From DAOTVS01 sp034436375 (lineage in GTDB: Bacteria > Chloroflexota > Anaerolineae > SpSt-313), in assembly GCA_034436375.1 (NCBI GenBank), contig DAOTVS010000347.1:1-8023 (forward strand): a stretch of 8,023 bases of DNA, in the 5' to 3' direction. This document shows positions 1 through 5,931 of this stretch, piece after piece. How positions within the stretch are numbered: the first letter of the stretch is position 1; each line of letters begins with the position of its first letter. The notes beneath the pieces were generated by a model. That model saw nothing but the letters and a program-made list of their open reading frames with translations, did not search any database and had not been told where the DNA came from. A program made the translations under genes and the position numbers.

Positions 1-874
1 CAAAAGCGAGGTCGAGGGCGGCGCGGGTGACGGCGTCATAGAGCGGCGCCAGGCTGGCAGCGAGGCCGGGAAAGAAGGGCGGCTCGCCCAGGCGCCTGAG
101 GAGGGGCTGAGGCACCTCGGGTGGGGCGATGGCAAAGTGCATCTCACGCAGACCATCGCCCGGCTGCCAAAAGTGCGCGAGGGCAGTCTCCAGGGGCTCG
201 GGCGGGGGCGCCGCGGGCTCCTCAGCGGCGGAGGCCACATCGGCGGGCGCCTCTTCGCCTGTGGCGGCCGCCGCACGCAGGGAGCGCAGCGCGGCAACGA
301 TCTCTTCCTGGGTGCGGCCGCGCAGGCGGAAGAGCACAAAGGGGTCGCGGTCAAACGACTCGCCCAGCAGGTAATAGACGGCGGCGATGTGCTTGCAGGG
401 GTTGGCCACATCGGGGCAGGTGCAGTGGGTGCGCATCTCTCGCGCCGAGGTCGGAAAGAGCGAGACGCCGGCCGTGCCAAAGGCCTCCTCAATATCCGGC
501 GGCATCTCGCCGGCCAACAGTCGTGCGCTAAAGCTCGCCCTGTCCGCCATGGCAAGGGTGACCTGCTCCCAGGCGGCATCGGTCAGGGGCGGGATGTCGA
601 TGGTCACCGTGTAGGGCCTGGGCCGGCTGCCCTGCACCTGGGCGCGCACGTGCCCCGGGGCCAGGTCGATGCCCAGCACCTGGCCCAGGCGGGCATAGCG
701 GCGCCCGCGTTGCAGGCGCGATTCCCAGCCAAAGGATTCCAGCACGGCAATCCAGCGGGCGCCCCACCATGAAGCGCCGAATTTCGCTCCCCTTTTCGTC
801 TGCGCGGCAATGCCCCCCTGCACAGGCAGGGGGACGGATTGGTAATAGTCGCCTTCAGTCCAGCGTCTAGGCAA
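1..874 (-). CDS. SWIM zinc-finger protein, partner of the SNF2 helicase (C-terminus cut off by window edge)
   Basis: The frame is open from a TTG at 874-872 to the window edge, giving 291 complete codons. It starts MPRRWTEGDYY and has no stop. No in-frame ATG lies nearby, and GAAGGAG sits 7 nt before the TTG, which fixes this start. An N-terminal segment with FGASWWGARWIAVLESFGWE (about residues 33-52) and a basic GRRYARLGQVLGIDL stretch is typical of bacterial SWIM proteins found beside SNF2 ATPases. The SWIM zinc ligands are all present: C151-x-C153-x6-C160-x-H162, within HCTCPDVANPCKHIAAVYYL. SWIM domains bind zinc and are thought to contact DNA or protein. After them come the usual DPFVLFRLRGRT segment, an Ala/Pro/Glu-rich linker (about 200-235), and a C-terminal region with FWQPGD and EPPFFPGL. 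Family proteins are around 300 residues, so little is probably missing. The gene lies 222 nt after the helicase on the same strand and may be co-transcribed with it. Family assignment is firm. The cellular role is inferred only from the partnership. Confidence 0.9.
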   Translation of the reverse strand, partial: MPRRWTEGDYYQSVPLPVQGGIAAQTKRGAKFGASWWGARWIAVLESFGWESRLQRGRRYARLGQVLGIDLAPGHVRAQVQGSRPRPYTVTIDIPPLTDAAWEQVTLAMADRASFSARLLAGEMPPDIEEAFGTAGVSLFPTSAREMRTHCTCPDVANPCKHIAAVYYLLGESFDRDPFVLFRLRGRTQEEIVAALRSLRAAAATGEEAPADVASAAEEPAAPPPEPLETALAHFWQPGDGLREMHFAIAPPEVPQPLLRRLGEPPFFPGLAASLAPLYDAVTRAALDLAF

Positions 875-881
875 AAGTGCA

Positions 882-888
882 CTCCTTC
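882..888 (-). promoter_or_regulatory. Strong Shine-Dalgarno site setting the TTG start of the SWIM gene
   Basis: On the minus strand GAAGGAG is followed by 7 nt and then TTG CCT AGA CGC TGG. No ATG or GTG lies in frame at a suitable distance. The site begins only 4 bases from the edge of the heptamer repeat at 893, so the repeat reaches almost to the ribosome-binding site. Confidence 0.75.
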
Positions 889-892
889 GGTA

Positions 893-920
893 CGTGATGC
901 GTGATACGTGATGTGTGAGG
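893..920 (+). repeat. Tandem heptamers, CGTGATN type, four units
   Basis: The 28 bases divide exactly into CGTGATG, CGTGATA, CGTGATG and TGTGAGG. The units keep the GTGA core at a 7-bp period. They form the outer block of the left arm of the inverted repeat, just upstream of the SWIM gene's ribosome-binding site. Confidence 0.85.
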
Positions 921-931
921 TTGCCATGGGG

Positions 932-987
932 CGTAATAGGTAAAACGTAATAAGTAAACCGTAATAAGTAAAACGTAATAAGTAAGG
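932..987 (+). repeat. Tandem 14-bp repeat, four units (eight GTAA heptamers)
   Basis: Four consecutive 14-bp units occupy 932-945, 946-959, 960-973 and 974-987, with consensus CGTAATAAGTAAAA. Differences are limited to a G in the first unit and the last one or two bases of units two and four. Each unit is two related heptamers (CGTAATA and AGTAAAN), so GTAA recurs every 7 bp eight times. The array is far more AT-rich than the surrounding DNA. It is the inner block of the left arm. Units two and three match the right arm exactly. Confidence 0.92.
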
Positions 988-1042
988 TCATCATTGCAGA
1001 GCGTCTGATGCTTTGCGCAAGCTTTGCCAGGGCAAGTATCAT

Positions 1043-1101
1043 TTTTACTTATTACGGTTTACTTATTACGCCCCTGGCCACCTCACGCATCACCGATTAC
1101 G
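1043..1101 (-). repeat. Right arm of the mosaic inverted repeat, overlapping the helicase stop codon
   Basis: Read on the minus strand this is CGTAATC, GGTGATG, CGTGAGG, then TGGCCAGGGG (1080-1071), then two 14-bp units (1070-1043). The TAA in the first heptamer, at 1099-1097, is the stop codon of the helicase. The arm is a shorter, diverged copy of 893-987 in the opposite orientation. Confidence 0.85.
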
Positions 1102-4100
1102 AGTCTCGCCTCAACTTGAGCAATTCCGCCAGCTCCGCCGTGCTCAGCTCGGTCAGCCACCCCTCGCCGGCATCCACGACGTTCTCGGCCAGGGCGCGCT
1201 TGCGCTCCATGAGCTCGGCGATGCGCTCCTCCAGGGTACCCAGGCAGATGAATTTGTGTACCTGCACGTTCTTCGTCTGGCCGATGCGAAAGGCGCGGTC
1301 GGTGGCCTGGCTCTCCACCGCCGGGTTCCACCAGCGGTCAAAGTGAAAGACGTGGCTGGCGCGCATCAGGTTGAGGGCGGTGCCCCCCGCCTTGAGCGAG
1401 AGCACAAACACCGGCGGGCCGTTGGCTTCCTCCTGGAAGCGGCGGATCATCTTTTCCCGCTGCACCCGTGAGACCCCGCCGTGCAGGAAGAGCACCTCAC
1501 AGCCAAGCGCCTGGCGCAGGTGCTGCTGCAGCATCGTGCCCATCTCGGCGAACTGGGTGAAAACCAGCGCCCGGTCGCCCGCATCGATGGCCTCGGCGAG
1601 CATGTCGGTGAGGCGCTCGAGCTTGCCGGAGCGGCCGGGCAGGCTGGAGCCGTCGCCCAGGAACTGGGCCGGGTGGTTGCAGATCTGCTTGAGCTTGAGC
1701 AGCAGGGCCAAAACGATGCCCTTGCGCTTGATCCCCTCGCTCGCTTCGACCTGCTGCAGCATGTCATCGACCACGGCCTGATAGAGGGTGGCCTGCTCGG
1801 CTGTGAGGGGGCAGAAGACGTCCATCTCCAGCTTTTCCGGCAGGTCGGCGATCACCAGCGGGTCCGTCTTGACGCGGCGCAGCAGGAAGGGCCGCACCAG
1901 CGACTTGAGCCGCTGCAGCGCCTCCGGGTCCTGATAGCGCTCGATGGGCAGGGCGAAGCGACGGCGAAAGTCGTTCTGGCTGCCCAGGTAGCCCGGGTTG
2001 AGGAACTCGAAAATGGACCACAGCTCGCCCAGACGGTTCTCCACAGGGGTGCCGGTGAGCGCCACGCGGAAGCGGGCGGCAAGCCCGCGCGCTGCCTGGG
2101 CCTGACGGGTATCCGGGTTTTTGATGTTCTGCGCCTCGTCGAGCAAGACTCCATCCCACTCGATCCCGGCCAGGTCTGTCGCGTCGCGGTAGAGCAAGTT
2201 GTAGGTACTGAGCACCAGGTCGTGTTGGGCTGCCTCGGCGCGCAATTCCTCGCCGCTGCTGCGGGCGCCGCCGTAATGCACCAGCACGCGCAGGTCGGGC
2301 GCAAAGCGGGCCGCCTCACGCTGCCAGTTGCCCACAGCCGAAGTCGGGCAGATGAGCAGCGAGGGTCCCGCCGCCCGCCCTGTCTCGCGCCGGTACAGGA
2401 GCAGGGCCAACACTTGAATGGTCTTGCCCAGGCCCATATCGTCGGCCAGGCAGGCGCCCAGGCCCCAGCGCTCCAGGAAGGCCAGCCAGGAGAGGCCGTT
2501 GACCTGGTAGGGGCGCAGCTGGCCATGGAAAGTGGCAGGGGGCGGGAGAGCCTGCAGGGGCTCGCGTCCCGTCCACTGGGCCAATAGGTCCTCAACCCAG
2601 CCCGAGGCCTCCACGCCCGTGATGGGCAGAGGCGTGCTATCCCCCTCGCCCAGCGACTGGGCCAGCCGCAGCGCTTCGGCGAGCGTTCCCTCGCGGCGGC
2701 CAAGGACTCCAGCGGCCCTGGAGCCCTGGCGCTGCTCCTGCCAGAACTGAAGCATGCGCTCGACCTGGTCGGGGCGCAGCTCGACCCACTGCCCGCGCAC
2801 CTGCACCAGGGGCACCTTGAGCGATGCCAGCTTGAGGAACTCTTCGCGGGTCAGGGTCTCGTCACCCAAGGAGATCTCCCAATCGTACTGCACCAGAGTG
2901 TTGAGTCCCAGGATCCCTGCCGCAGCCCCTTGGGCTGCAGGGGAAACCTGCAGCCGGGCCCCGAGCCGGGCGCTGCGCTTGCTCCACCACGGGGGCACCA
3001 GCACGCCAAAGCCTGCGTTCTCCAGCAAGGGGGCCGCCTCACGCAAGAAGCTATAGGCTTCGGGTGTAGTCAAGGCGCAGGTAGAGGGGCGCGCCTGCTG
3101 CAAACTCCGTTCGATGGGCGCCGAGATGCGCGCCGCGCGCCCCAGCCCGGCCAGGAGTTGCTCCTGCGGGCTCTCGAAGCGGCGGTTGAGATAGTGCAGG
3201 GCGCTGCGCGCTTCGCGCCACACCTGGTCGGCCGGCACGAGCAGGCTGGGGTCATCGGTGGCTTGAAGCAAGTAGTGTAATGTCCAGGCGTCGCCGTCAG
3301 CAGGCGGCTCCAGGCGGAAAGCAACGCGAAAGGCGCCCGCGGCGCCGACCGTGAGAGGCTCGAGCCACTGGCGCAGTTGCTCAGCCAACGCCTGCAGGGG
3401 CCGCATTGTGCCCGTAAGCGGGGGCGGCTGGCCATCGGGGGTGGTGCGGCGCTCCAGGGCCTGGCGCCAGAGCAAGGCGAGGGGCGAGGGGCGAGCTTCA
3501 GGGGGCGCGGCCTGGCCGCGGCCCCAATGGCGGACGGTGCTGTCTACGGCTGAGGCGATGAACGAATCAAGCAGTTGCCCAGGCGGGGGCAAGTTACCCG
3601 GCGTCACCCGCACCGTGCTCGAGCGCCCGGCGGCCGGGAGGATCTGCAGGGCGCGGCAGGCGGGCGGCATGCCTGCGCTCAGGCGGCCGAAACGCTCGCG
3701 GTCGACCGGATCGGCGAGCTGGACGGCCCAGACGGCGCGGAAGGGCTCGCCGGCGCCGCCCGTGAGCCCGGGCGCGTAGCACTGGCGCGCCAGCAACTCC
3801 AGCGCCAGCTTGCCGGCCAGGCTCCAAAAGTGCAAATCCGCGCCCAGAGCGACCTCGGGCCAGGGGCCGGGCGCCTGTTCGGGCAGCACGGCCAATTGCT
3901 GCAAAGCCATGTGGGCCGAGAGGGCGATCCCCTGCACTTCCCAGGCAGCGAGGACAGCCTTGGGGCCAGGCCGCTCTGCGCCGGGCAATTCGGGTGCGGG
4001 CACGGGGCGGCCGCTGCTGGAAGGAAGCCAGACAACGCCCCGGCTTACGGCGGCGGGCAAGGGCACGTTGGGGCTCAGCGCTCGCCAGGCGGCGCGCACC

Positions 4101-4285
4101 TGCCGTGCACTCACCGCAGCCGGGTGGGGGTGGATTGCGTCGGCTCTCATGCGTGCGGAAGAGCTTTCGCCCGGCGCTGTTTCGGCCTCGGCCCAGAGAA
4201 AGAAAGCGCCGCCGTAGCGGCTATTGGCTTGTGGGCACCAGCTGCCGTGCAGAAGGATCACTGCTCGAACACCTACTCGCTTCAT
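1097..4285 (-). CDS. SNF2-family DEAD/DEAH-type helicase (ATP-dependent DNA translocase) with N-terminal DUF3670-like domain
   Basis: The protein is 1062 residues from the ATG at 4285. The first 400 residues are the variable N-terminal region of this family (ILLHGSW, FFLWAE, DLHFWSLAGKLALELLARQ). Residues about 405-545 resemble the DUF3670 SNF2-associated domain (PPWWSKRSARLGARL, LVQYDWEISLGDE). The SNF2 motor follows, with motif I DDMGLGKT (615-622), Ia LLICPTSAVGNW (643-654), II DEAQ (716-719), III LTGTPVENRL (743-752) and FLLRRVK (about 800-806). The C-terminal lobe has VFTQF (908-912), FLHGGVS (933-939), SLKAGGTALNL (963-973) and motif VI QATDRAFRIGQ (993-1003). All catalytic motifs are intact, so it should be an active ATPase that translocates on double-stranded DNA. 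The frame extends upstream to a TTG at 4324, but that falls at the predicted transcription start, so I chose the ATG. A GTG at 4261 (MILLHGSW) is also plausible. It is probably the first gene of a unit with SWIM. Its biological target is unknown. Confidence 0.94.
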   Translation of the reverse strand: MKRVGVRAVILLHGSWCPQANSRYGGAFFLWAEAETAPGESSSARMRADAIHPHPAAVSARQVRAAWRALSPNVPLPAAVSRGVVWLPSSSGRPVPAPELPGAERPGPKAVLAAWEVQGIALSAHMALQQLAVLPEQAPGPWPEVALGADLHFWSLAGKLALELLARQCYAPGLTGGAGEPFRAVWAVQLADPVDRERFGRLSAGMPPACRALQILPAAGRSSTVRVTPGNLPPPGQLLDSFIASAVDSTVRHWGRGQAAPPEARPSPLALLWRQALERRTTPDGQPPPLTGTMRPLQALAEQLRQWLEPLTVGAAGAFRVAFRLEPPADGDAWTLHYLLQATDDPSLLVPADQVWREARSALHYLNRRFESPQEQLLAGLGRAARISAPIERSLQQARPSTCALTTPEAYSFLREAAPLLENAGFGVLVPPWWSKRSARLGARLQVSPAAQGAAAGILGLNTLVQYDWEISLGDETLTREEFLKLASLKVPLVQVRGQWVELRPDQVERMLQFWQEQRQGSRAAGVLGRREGTLAEALRLAQSLGEGDSTPLPITGVEASGWVEDLLAQWTGREPLQALPPPATFHGQLRPYQVNGLSWLAFLERWGLGACLADDMGLGKTIQVLALLLYRRETGRAAGPSLLICPTSAVGNWQREAARFAPDLRVLVHYGGARSSGEELRAEAAQHDLVLSTYNLLYRDATDLAGIEWDGVLLDEAQNIKNPDTRQAQAARGLAARFRVALTGTPVENRLGELWSIFEFLNPGYLGSQNDFRRRFALPIERYQDPEALQRLKSLVRPFLLRRVKTDPLVIADLPEKLEMDVFCPLTAEQATLYQAVVDDMLQQVEASEGIKRKGIVLALLLKLKQICNHPAQFLGDGSSLPGRSGKLERLTDMLAEAIDAGDRALVFTQFAEMGTMLQQHLRQALGCEVLFLHGGVSRVQREKMIRRFQEEANGPPVFVLSLKAGGTALNLMRASHVFHFDRWWNPAVESQATDRAFRIGQTKNVQVHKFICLGTLEERIAELMERKRALAENVVDAGEGWLTELSTAELAELLKLRRDS

Positions 4286-4329
4286 GCGATGCCGGTCAGG
4301 TTGTTCTGGGCATCGGGAATACAAGGGGT

Positions 4330-4357
4330 ATTATAACACTTTATGTCTCCATATGAA
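4330..4357 (-). promoter_or_regulatory. Predicted sigma70-type promoter with extended -10, driving the helicase gene
   Basis: On the minus strand a perfect TATAAT (4335-4330) is preceded by TG at the extended -10 position (TGTTATAAT). TTCATA (4357-4352), with 4 of 6 matches to TTGACA, lies 16 bp upstream. The block is AT-rich in an otherwise GC-rich region. Transcription would begin near 4323, about 38 nt before the ATG at 4285. This argues against the longer TTG start at 4324 and suggests that helicase and SWIM are expressed separately from E1/E2. Confidence 0.6.
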
Positions 4358-4380
4358 AGGGATTGGGGTGATGAGCGCGT

Positions 4381-4464
4381 TTGGGTGTGGGGTGGGTGTT
4401 GCTGCCTGTTTTGCCGCTCCGCAGAGCGGCAAAACAGGCAGCAACACTCACCCCACACCCAAAA
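4381..4464. repeat. 84-bp near-perfect hairpin between E2 and the helicase, possible terminator or processing site
   Basis: A 40-bp left arm (4381-4420) and a 40-bp right arm (4425-4464) pair at 39 of 40 positions around a 4-nt loop. The one mismatch is 4396 with 4449: a G-U pair in plus-strand RNA and a C-A mismatch in minus-strand RNA. In minus-strand RNA, the sense of all genes here, the loop reads C(UGCG)G, a member of the very stable UNCG tetraloops. The hairpin lies about 80 nt after the E2 stop and just upstream of the helicase promoter. No T-run follows it on the minus strand, so it is not a textbook intrinsic terminator. It could stop transcription, protect the E2 mRNA 3' end, or be a small mobile palindrome. 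Confidence 0.85.
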
Positions 4465-4544
4465 AGGTCCAAAGCCGGGCGGTTTCGTTGCCCCCTCTTC
4501 TCGTGCCCTTTCGCGTCTCAAGTCTCTGGCGGTTCAGTCCGTCC

Positions 4545-5921
4545 CTACGCCAGCAGCAGGTACGGCTCTTCAATCAACTGGGCGATGCGCTGCAAGAAGC
4601 GCGCTGCCGGGGCGCCGTCGACCAGGCGATGGTCATGTGTGAGGCTGAGCCACATGCGCTCTTGCACGACCACCTGACCATTGACCGCGGCGGGCACGGG
4701 CTTGATGCGGCCCACGCCGAGGATGGCGCACTCGGGCAGGTTGATGATCGGTGTAAAGGCGTCGACGCCGAACATGCCCAGGTTGGTGATGGTGAAGGTG
4801 CCGCCAGTCAGCTCGCTGGGGCCGCTCTTGCCCTCACGGGCGCGCGCTACCAGCTCGCGCAGGGCCTTGGCGATGCCCACGATGCCGAGCCTGTCGGCAT
4901 TGCGGATCACCGGCACCAGGAGCCCGCGGTCAGTATCGACGGCCATGCCGATGTGCACTTCGCCCAGCAGGCGGATCTGATCGCCCTCGAGGCGCGCGTT
5001 CATGTAGGGCAGCTCGCGCAGGGCGCGGGCGCAGATCGCCGCCAGGATGTCGTTGTAGCCGATGGAGAAGCCCAGCTCCTTGGCATAGGCGTCCTTGAGG
5101 CGGGTGCGTGCGGCCACCAGGTGCGTGGCATCGACCTCGGTGGTTAGCGTGACACGCGCAGTGGTGTGGGCGCTATTGGCCATGCGCTCGGCGATGCGGG
5201 CGCGTACCCCGGCCATGGGGATCGTCTGACCGGCAGCGGGGGCAGGCGCCGCAACGGGAGCAGCCGTCGGGGCTACGACGGGCGCCGGGGCGGCCGTACC
5301 CTCGACATCGGCGCGTACCACGCGGCCGCCCGGGCCAGTGCCCGTGAGGCCGGTGAGGGGCAGGCCCTGCTCGGCGGCGACCTTTTTGGCCAGCGGTGTG
5401 GCCTTGGGCTGCGCAGCGAGGAACGACACGACATCTTGCTCGATGATGCGGCCCTCAGGGCCGGTGCCGGCGACCAGGGTCAGGTCCACGCCCTTTTCTT
5501 CCGCCAGCTTGCGGGCGCGCGGCGAGACAAAGATGCGCCCGCCCTCGTGCCGCAGGGCCTGCTCGACGGAGGGAACGGTCGGCAGAGCTGCCGGCGCTCC
5601 GGACTCGGCTGTAGCGGGTTGCGCGGCCGGCGCTGCAGACGGGGCCGCCGGTGCACCCGAGACGTACTTGCTGATATCGTCGGCCGGGTCGCCCAGGAGC
5701 GCGACCACCGTCAGCACAGGCACCGTGGAGCCCTTGGGGTAGAGGATCTTGCGCATGGTGCCGGCGGCAGGCGCCTCCGCGTCGAGCACGGCCTTGTCGG
5801 ATTCGATCTGAAAGAGCACATCGCCTTTGCTGACCGTGTCGCCTTCGTTGACGAGCCACTGGACGATGGTGCCCTCGTTCATTGTTTCGCCCAGTTGGGG
5901 CAGAATGACCTCGTGGATCAT
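4545..5921 (-). CDS. Dihydrolipoamide acyltransferase, E2 component of a 2-oxoacid (probably pyruvate or acetoin) dehydrogenase complex
   Basis: This 458-residue E2 accepts the acyl group on a lipoyl arm and transfers it to CoA, forming the core of the cytoplasmic complex. Residues 1-80 are a lipoyl domain, with the lipoylated lysine K43 in IESDKAVLDAEA. After an Ala/Pro-rich linker there are two peripheral-subunit (E3/E1-binding) domains where most E2s have one: about 130-168 (FVSPRARKLAEEKGVDL, GTGPEGRI) and about 174-208 (TPLAKKVAAEQGLPL, GTGPGGRV). A second Ala/Pro linker leads to the catalytic domain (about 233-458), with active-site HDHRLVDGAPAARFL (H431, D435, G436) and GTFTITNLGMFGVDAFTPII. 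The ATG at 5921 is 8 nt after the E1 stop, indicating translational coupling. No E3 gene follows; the next gene is an unrelated helicase. The acyl substrate cannot be read from sequence alone. Pyruvate is most likely, acetoin or branched-chain 2-oxoacids are possible. Confidence 0.95.
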   Translation of the reverse strand: MIHEVILPQLGETMNEGTIVQWLVNEGDTVSKGDVLFQIESDKAVLDAEAPAAGTMRKILYPKGSTVPVLTVVALLGDPADDISKYVSGAPAAPSAAPAAQPATAESGAPAALPTVPSVEQALRHEGGRIFVSPRARKLAEEKGVDLTLVAGTGPEGRIIEQDVVSFLAAQPKATPLAKKVAAEQGLPLTGLTGTGPGGRVVRADVEGTAAPAPVVAPTAAPVAAPAPAAGQTIPMAGVRARIAERMANSAHTTARVTLTTEVDATHLVAARTRLKDAYAKELGFSIGYNDILAAICARALRELPYMNARLEGDQIRLLGEVHIGMAVDTDRGLLVPVIRNADRLGIVGIAKALRELVARAREGKSGPSELTGGTFTITNLGMFGVDAFTPIINLPECAILGVGRIKPVPAAVNGQVVVQERMWLSLTHDHRLVDGAPAARFLQRIAQLIEEPYLLLA

Positions 5922-5926
5922 AGCAG

Positions 5927-5931
5927 CACCT
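5927..5931 (-). promoter_or_regulatory. E2 ribosome-binding site overlapping the E1 stop codon
   Basis: On the minus strand AGGTG (5931-5927) lies 5 nt before the E2 ATG, and its first two bases belong to the E1 TAG stop (5932-5930). Ribosomes ending E1 would arrive on the E2 initiation site, which favours balanced E1:E2 synthesis. A second AGGAAG lies a little further upstream at 5938-5933. Confidence 0.6.

Larger units (their letters stand above)
893..1101. repeat. Mosaic inverted repeat built of 7-bp units between the helicase and SWIM genes
   Basis: Two copies of one composite element face each other around a 55-nt spacer (988-1042). Read on the plus strand, the left arm (893-987) is four CGTGATN-type heptamers, then TTGCCATGGGG, then eight GTAA-type heptamers. 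Read on the minus strand, the right arm (1101-1043) is three heptamers (CGTAATC, GGTGATG, CGTGAGG), then TGGCCAGGGG, then four GTAA heptamers. The arms share block order and sequence but differ in unit number, as expected from gain or loss of tandem units. The arms could pair in single-stranded DNA or RNA. The spacer holds TTGCGCAA and a small TTGCC/GGCAA hairpin. No transposase or obvious target duplication is seen. The right arm overlaps the last helicase codon and stop. The function is unknown. Confidence 0.85.

Noticed and set aside
137..772. Plus-strand open frame of 211 codons over the SWIM gene
   Set aside because: The minus strand here encodes a clear SWIM protein with all its zinc ligands. 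The plus-strand reading is Gly/Arg/His-rich noise.
604..927. Minus-strand frame starting ATG at 927, overlapping the start of the SWIM gene
   Set aside because: It is out of frame with the SWIM coding sequence, begins inside the heptamer repeat and encodes nothing recognisable. The TTG at 874 with GAAGGAG is the supported start.
932..987. Possible CRISPR array
   Set aside because: The units are 14 bp and directly adjacent with no unique spacers, and no cas gene is present.
1481..2587. Long plus-strand open frame (368 codons) inside the helicase gene
   Set aside because: It lies wholly antisense to a gene with intact SNF2 motifs. Its translation is a low-complexity Leu/Gln/Gly/His mix with no motif, as expected from GC-rich antisense reading.
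4381..4464. Canonical Rho-independent terminator
   Set aside because: The stem is very long and no T-run follows it on the minus strand; on the plus strand A residues, not T, follow. It was kept only as a hairpin of unknown role.
4282..4521. Short Cys/Arg-rich frames across the hairpin on both strands
   Set aside because: Both strands give nearly the same peptide core (CCCLFCRSAERQNRQQH) only because the DNA is palindromic. There is no ribosome-binding site or homologous family.
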